From NCBI GenBank assembly GCA_024699855.1, contig JAMPIQ010000001.1, positions 8,122,001 to 8,186,000 of the forward strand: a stretch of DNA of 64,000 nt, written 5' to 3'. The notes under the pieces are model-generated. The model did no database searches. It worked only from the letters and a program-made list of their open reading frames with translations, and had not been told where the DNA came from. Within the stretch, counting starts at the first letter, position 1; the number at the start of each line of letters is the position of its first letter. Positions 63,336 to 64,000 of the stretch are shown here, in pieces. The translations under genes were made by a program, and so were the position numbers. The DNA comes from Aphelenchoides besseyi. Lineage: Eukaryota; Nematoda; Chromadorea; Rhabditida; Aphelenchoididae.

Positions 63336-64000
63336 ATGAGTGTCGATGAGAATGAGCGTAAACTCATACTCAATGCCTATCGATCGCTCGATTCCTCCGC
63401 CGCTTATTCCGCTGTTGACAATCTATGGCGAGTTTTAAGGCCAAAGAGAATTTCGCGCGCGAAAATCGTTCGAGTATTGGAAGAGGATCGAACTGCTTCA
63501 CTTCACAAGCCTCGACGCTATCGTTTCAAACGTTTGAAAACCAAACCAGCGGGCTTCTACACCGATGCTTGCATGGATTTGATGTTTATGCCCGAACTTG
63601 AGCATTGGAACAATGGCATGCGCTACGTATTGGTTTTAGTTAAAGGCTTGAGTCGACGAATATTTACACAACCTCTACAAACCAAAAAGCCCGAGGATGT
63701 TCTTGAGGCGTTAAAGAAAACTTTCGAAGAAGCCGACTACCTTTTCTGGTCGGTGTTTAGCGATTTGGGCAAAGAGTTCAAGAATCAAAAGGTCAAAGAG
63801 TTTTTGTCTTCACTTCAAATTACTCAAAAACTTGCTCACAACGCAGAGACCAAAGCAGCTTTGGCTGAACGGGCTATAAGAACATTGAAACAGTGGGAGA
63901 ATTTTGGTTTTCTTTTGTAATCCAAAAATTTAGACGTCTGTACAAATACATGAGTGAAAAGAACACTTATCGTTGGATCGATGCTCTCCATCCGCTAACT
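63336..64000 (+). CDS. retroviral-type (rve) integrase of the Polinton-type element, 3'-truncated by window
   Basis: ATG 63336. The N-terminal region reads LILNAYRSLDSSAAYSAVDN, a helical block common to Polinton integrases. The DDE core follows: Asp in FYTDACMDLMF, the second Asp in FSDLGKEFKN, and the Glu in ALAERAIRTLK, with YVLVLVKGLSRRIFTQPL between. A GT..AG intron of about 42 nt after the Glu-containing helix (starting near 63893) restores an open frame that reaches the window edge. Without it the frame stops at 63920. The intron is of host size. The C-terminal chromodomain, often present, would lie beyond the window. Confidence 0.8.

Larger units (their letters stand above)
59312..64000 (+). 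mobile_element. Polinton/Maverick-type element, partial (continues beyond window)
   Basis: Four plus-strand ORFs in a row fit a Polinton/Maverick (adintovirus-related) gene block: a small hydrophobic-ended basic pX-like ORF, a basic core-like ORF, a 298-aa ORF and a retroviral-type integrase. DNA polymerase B, capsid, ATPase and protease genes are not in the window and may lie to the right. The left terminal repeat could not be recognised. A Tc1-like transposon is inserted between the first two ORFs. Confidence 0.7.

Overview
The window is animal nuclear DNA and almost certainly nematode. Genes are split by very short introns (about 37-50 nt, GT..AG), packed on both strands, and include nematode hallmarks: a DB-module secreted protein, ShKT-repeat proteins, a degenerin/ENaC channel, a nuclear receptor of the expanded nematode type, and a hunchback-like (hbl-1) gene whose 3' UTR carries let-7-type and lin-4-type seed matches. 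The species cannot be named from sequence alone.

Layout. 1-5.5 kb: a membrane-protein fragment, a Rubicon-homology (DEF8/PLEKHM-like) gene, an unrecognised gene and a nuclear receptor whose ATG lies 24 bp from that gene's ATG on the other strand. 5.7-11.4 kb (minus): a membrane-anchored cathepsin B-like protease and a DEG/ENaC channel. 12-17.3 kb: tetraspanin, a small secreted Cys-rich protein, uncertain exons, and cullin-1. 17.5-25.3 kb: adenylate kinase, a NUDT6-like Nudix protein, an unrecognised gene, a divergent single-unit ubiquitin gene, and IQCA1/DRC11. 26-29.4 kb: hbl-1 with its long 3' UTR, followed by 3.8 kb without genes. 33-39 kb: SAXO-like, DB-module and BTBD8-like genes. 40-46.5 kb: histidine acid phosphatase, BED zinc finger, FIS1, AGFG-type ArfGAP. 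47-51.3 kb: multi-pass membrane protein, ShKT-repeat protein, small membrane protein.

51.3-56 kb is a scrambled accessory zone. It holds a near-identical inverted copy of 20.97-22.28 kb, a diverged second copy of the Nudix 3' end, and decayed repeated ORFs. 56.3-64 kb is a mobile/viral-type region: a ubiquitin-like plus kinase-like gene, a serpin with an in-frame TGA, an unrecognised minus-strand gene, then part of a Polinton/Maverick-type element (pX-like core ORF, basic core-like ORF, 298-aa ORF, retroviral-type integrase running off the right edge). That element is interrupted by a complete Tc1-like transposon with perfect 189-bp inverted repeats.

The genes are mostly independent housekeeping or developmental loci. 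The linked stories are the hbl-1/let-7/lin-4 timing circuit, the 30-kb-apart inverted duplication whose direction is shown by a piece of ubiquitin coding sequence it carried, and the nested mobile elements at the right edge.
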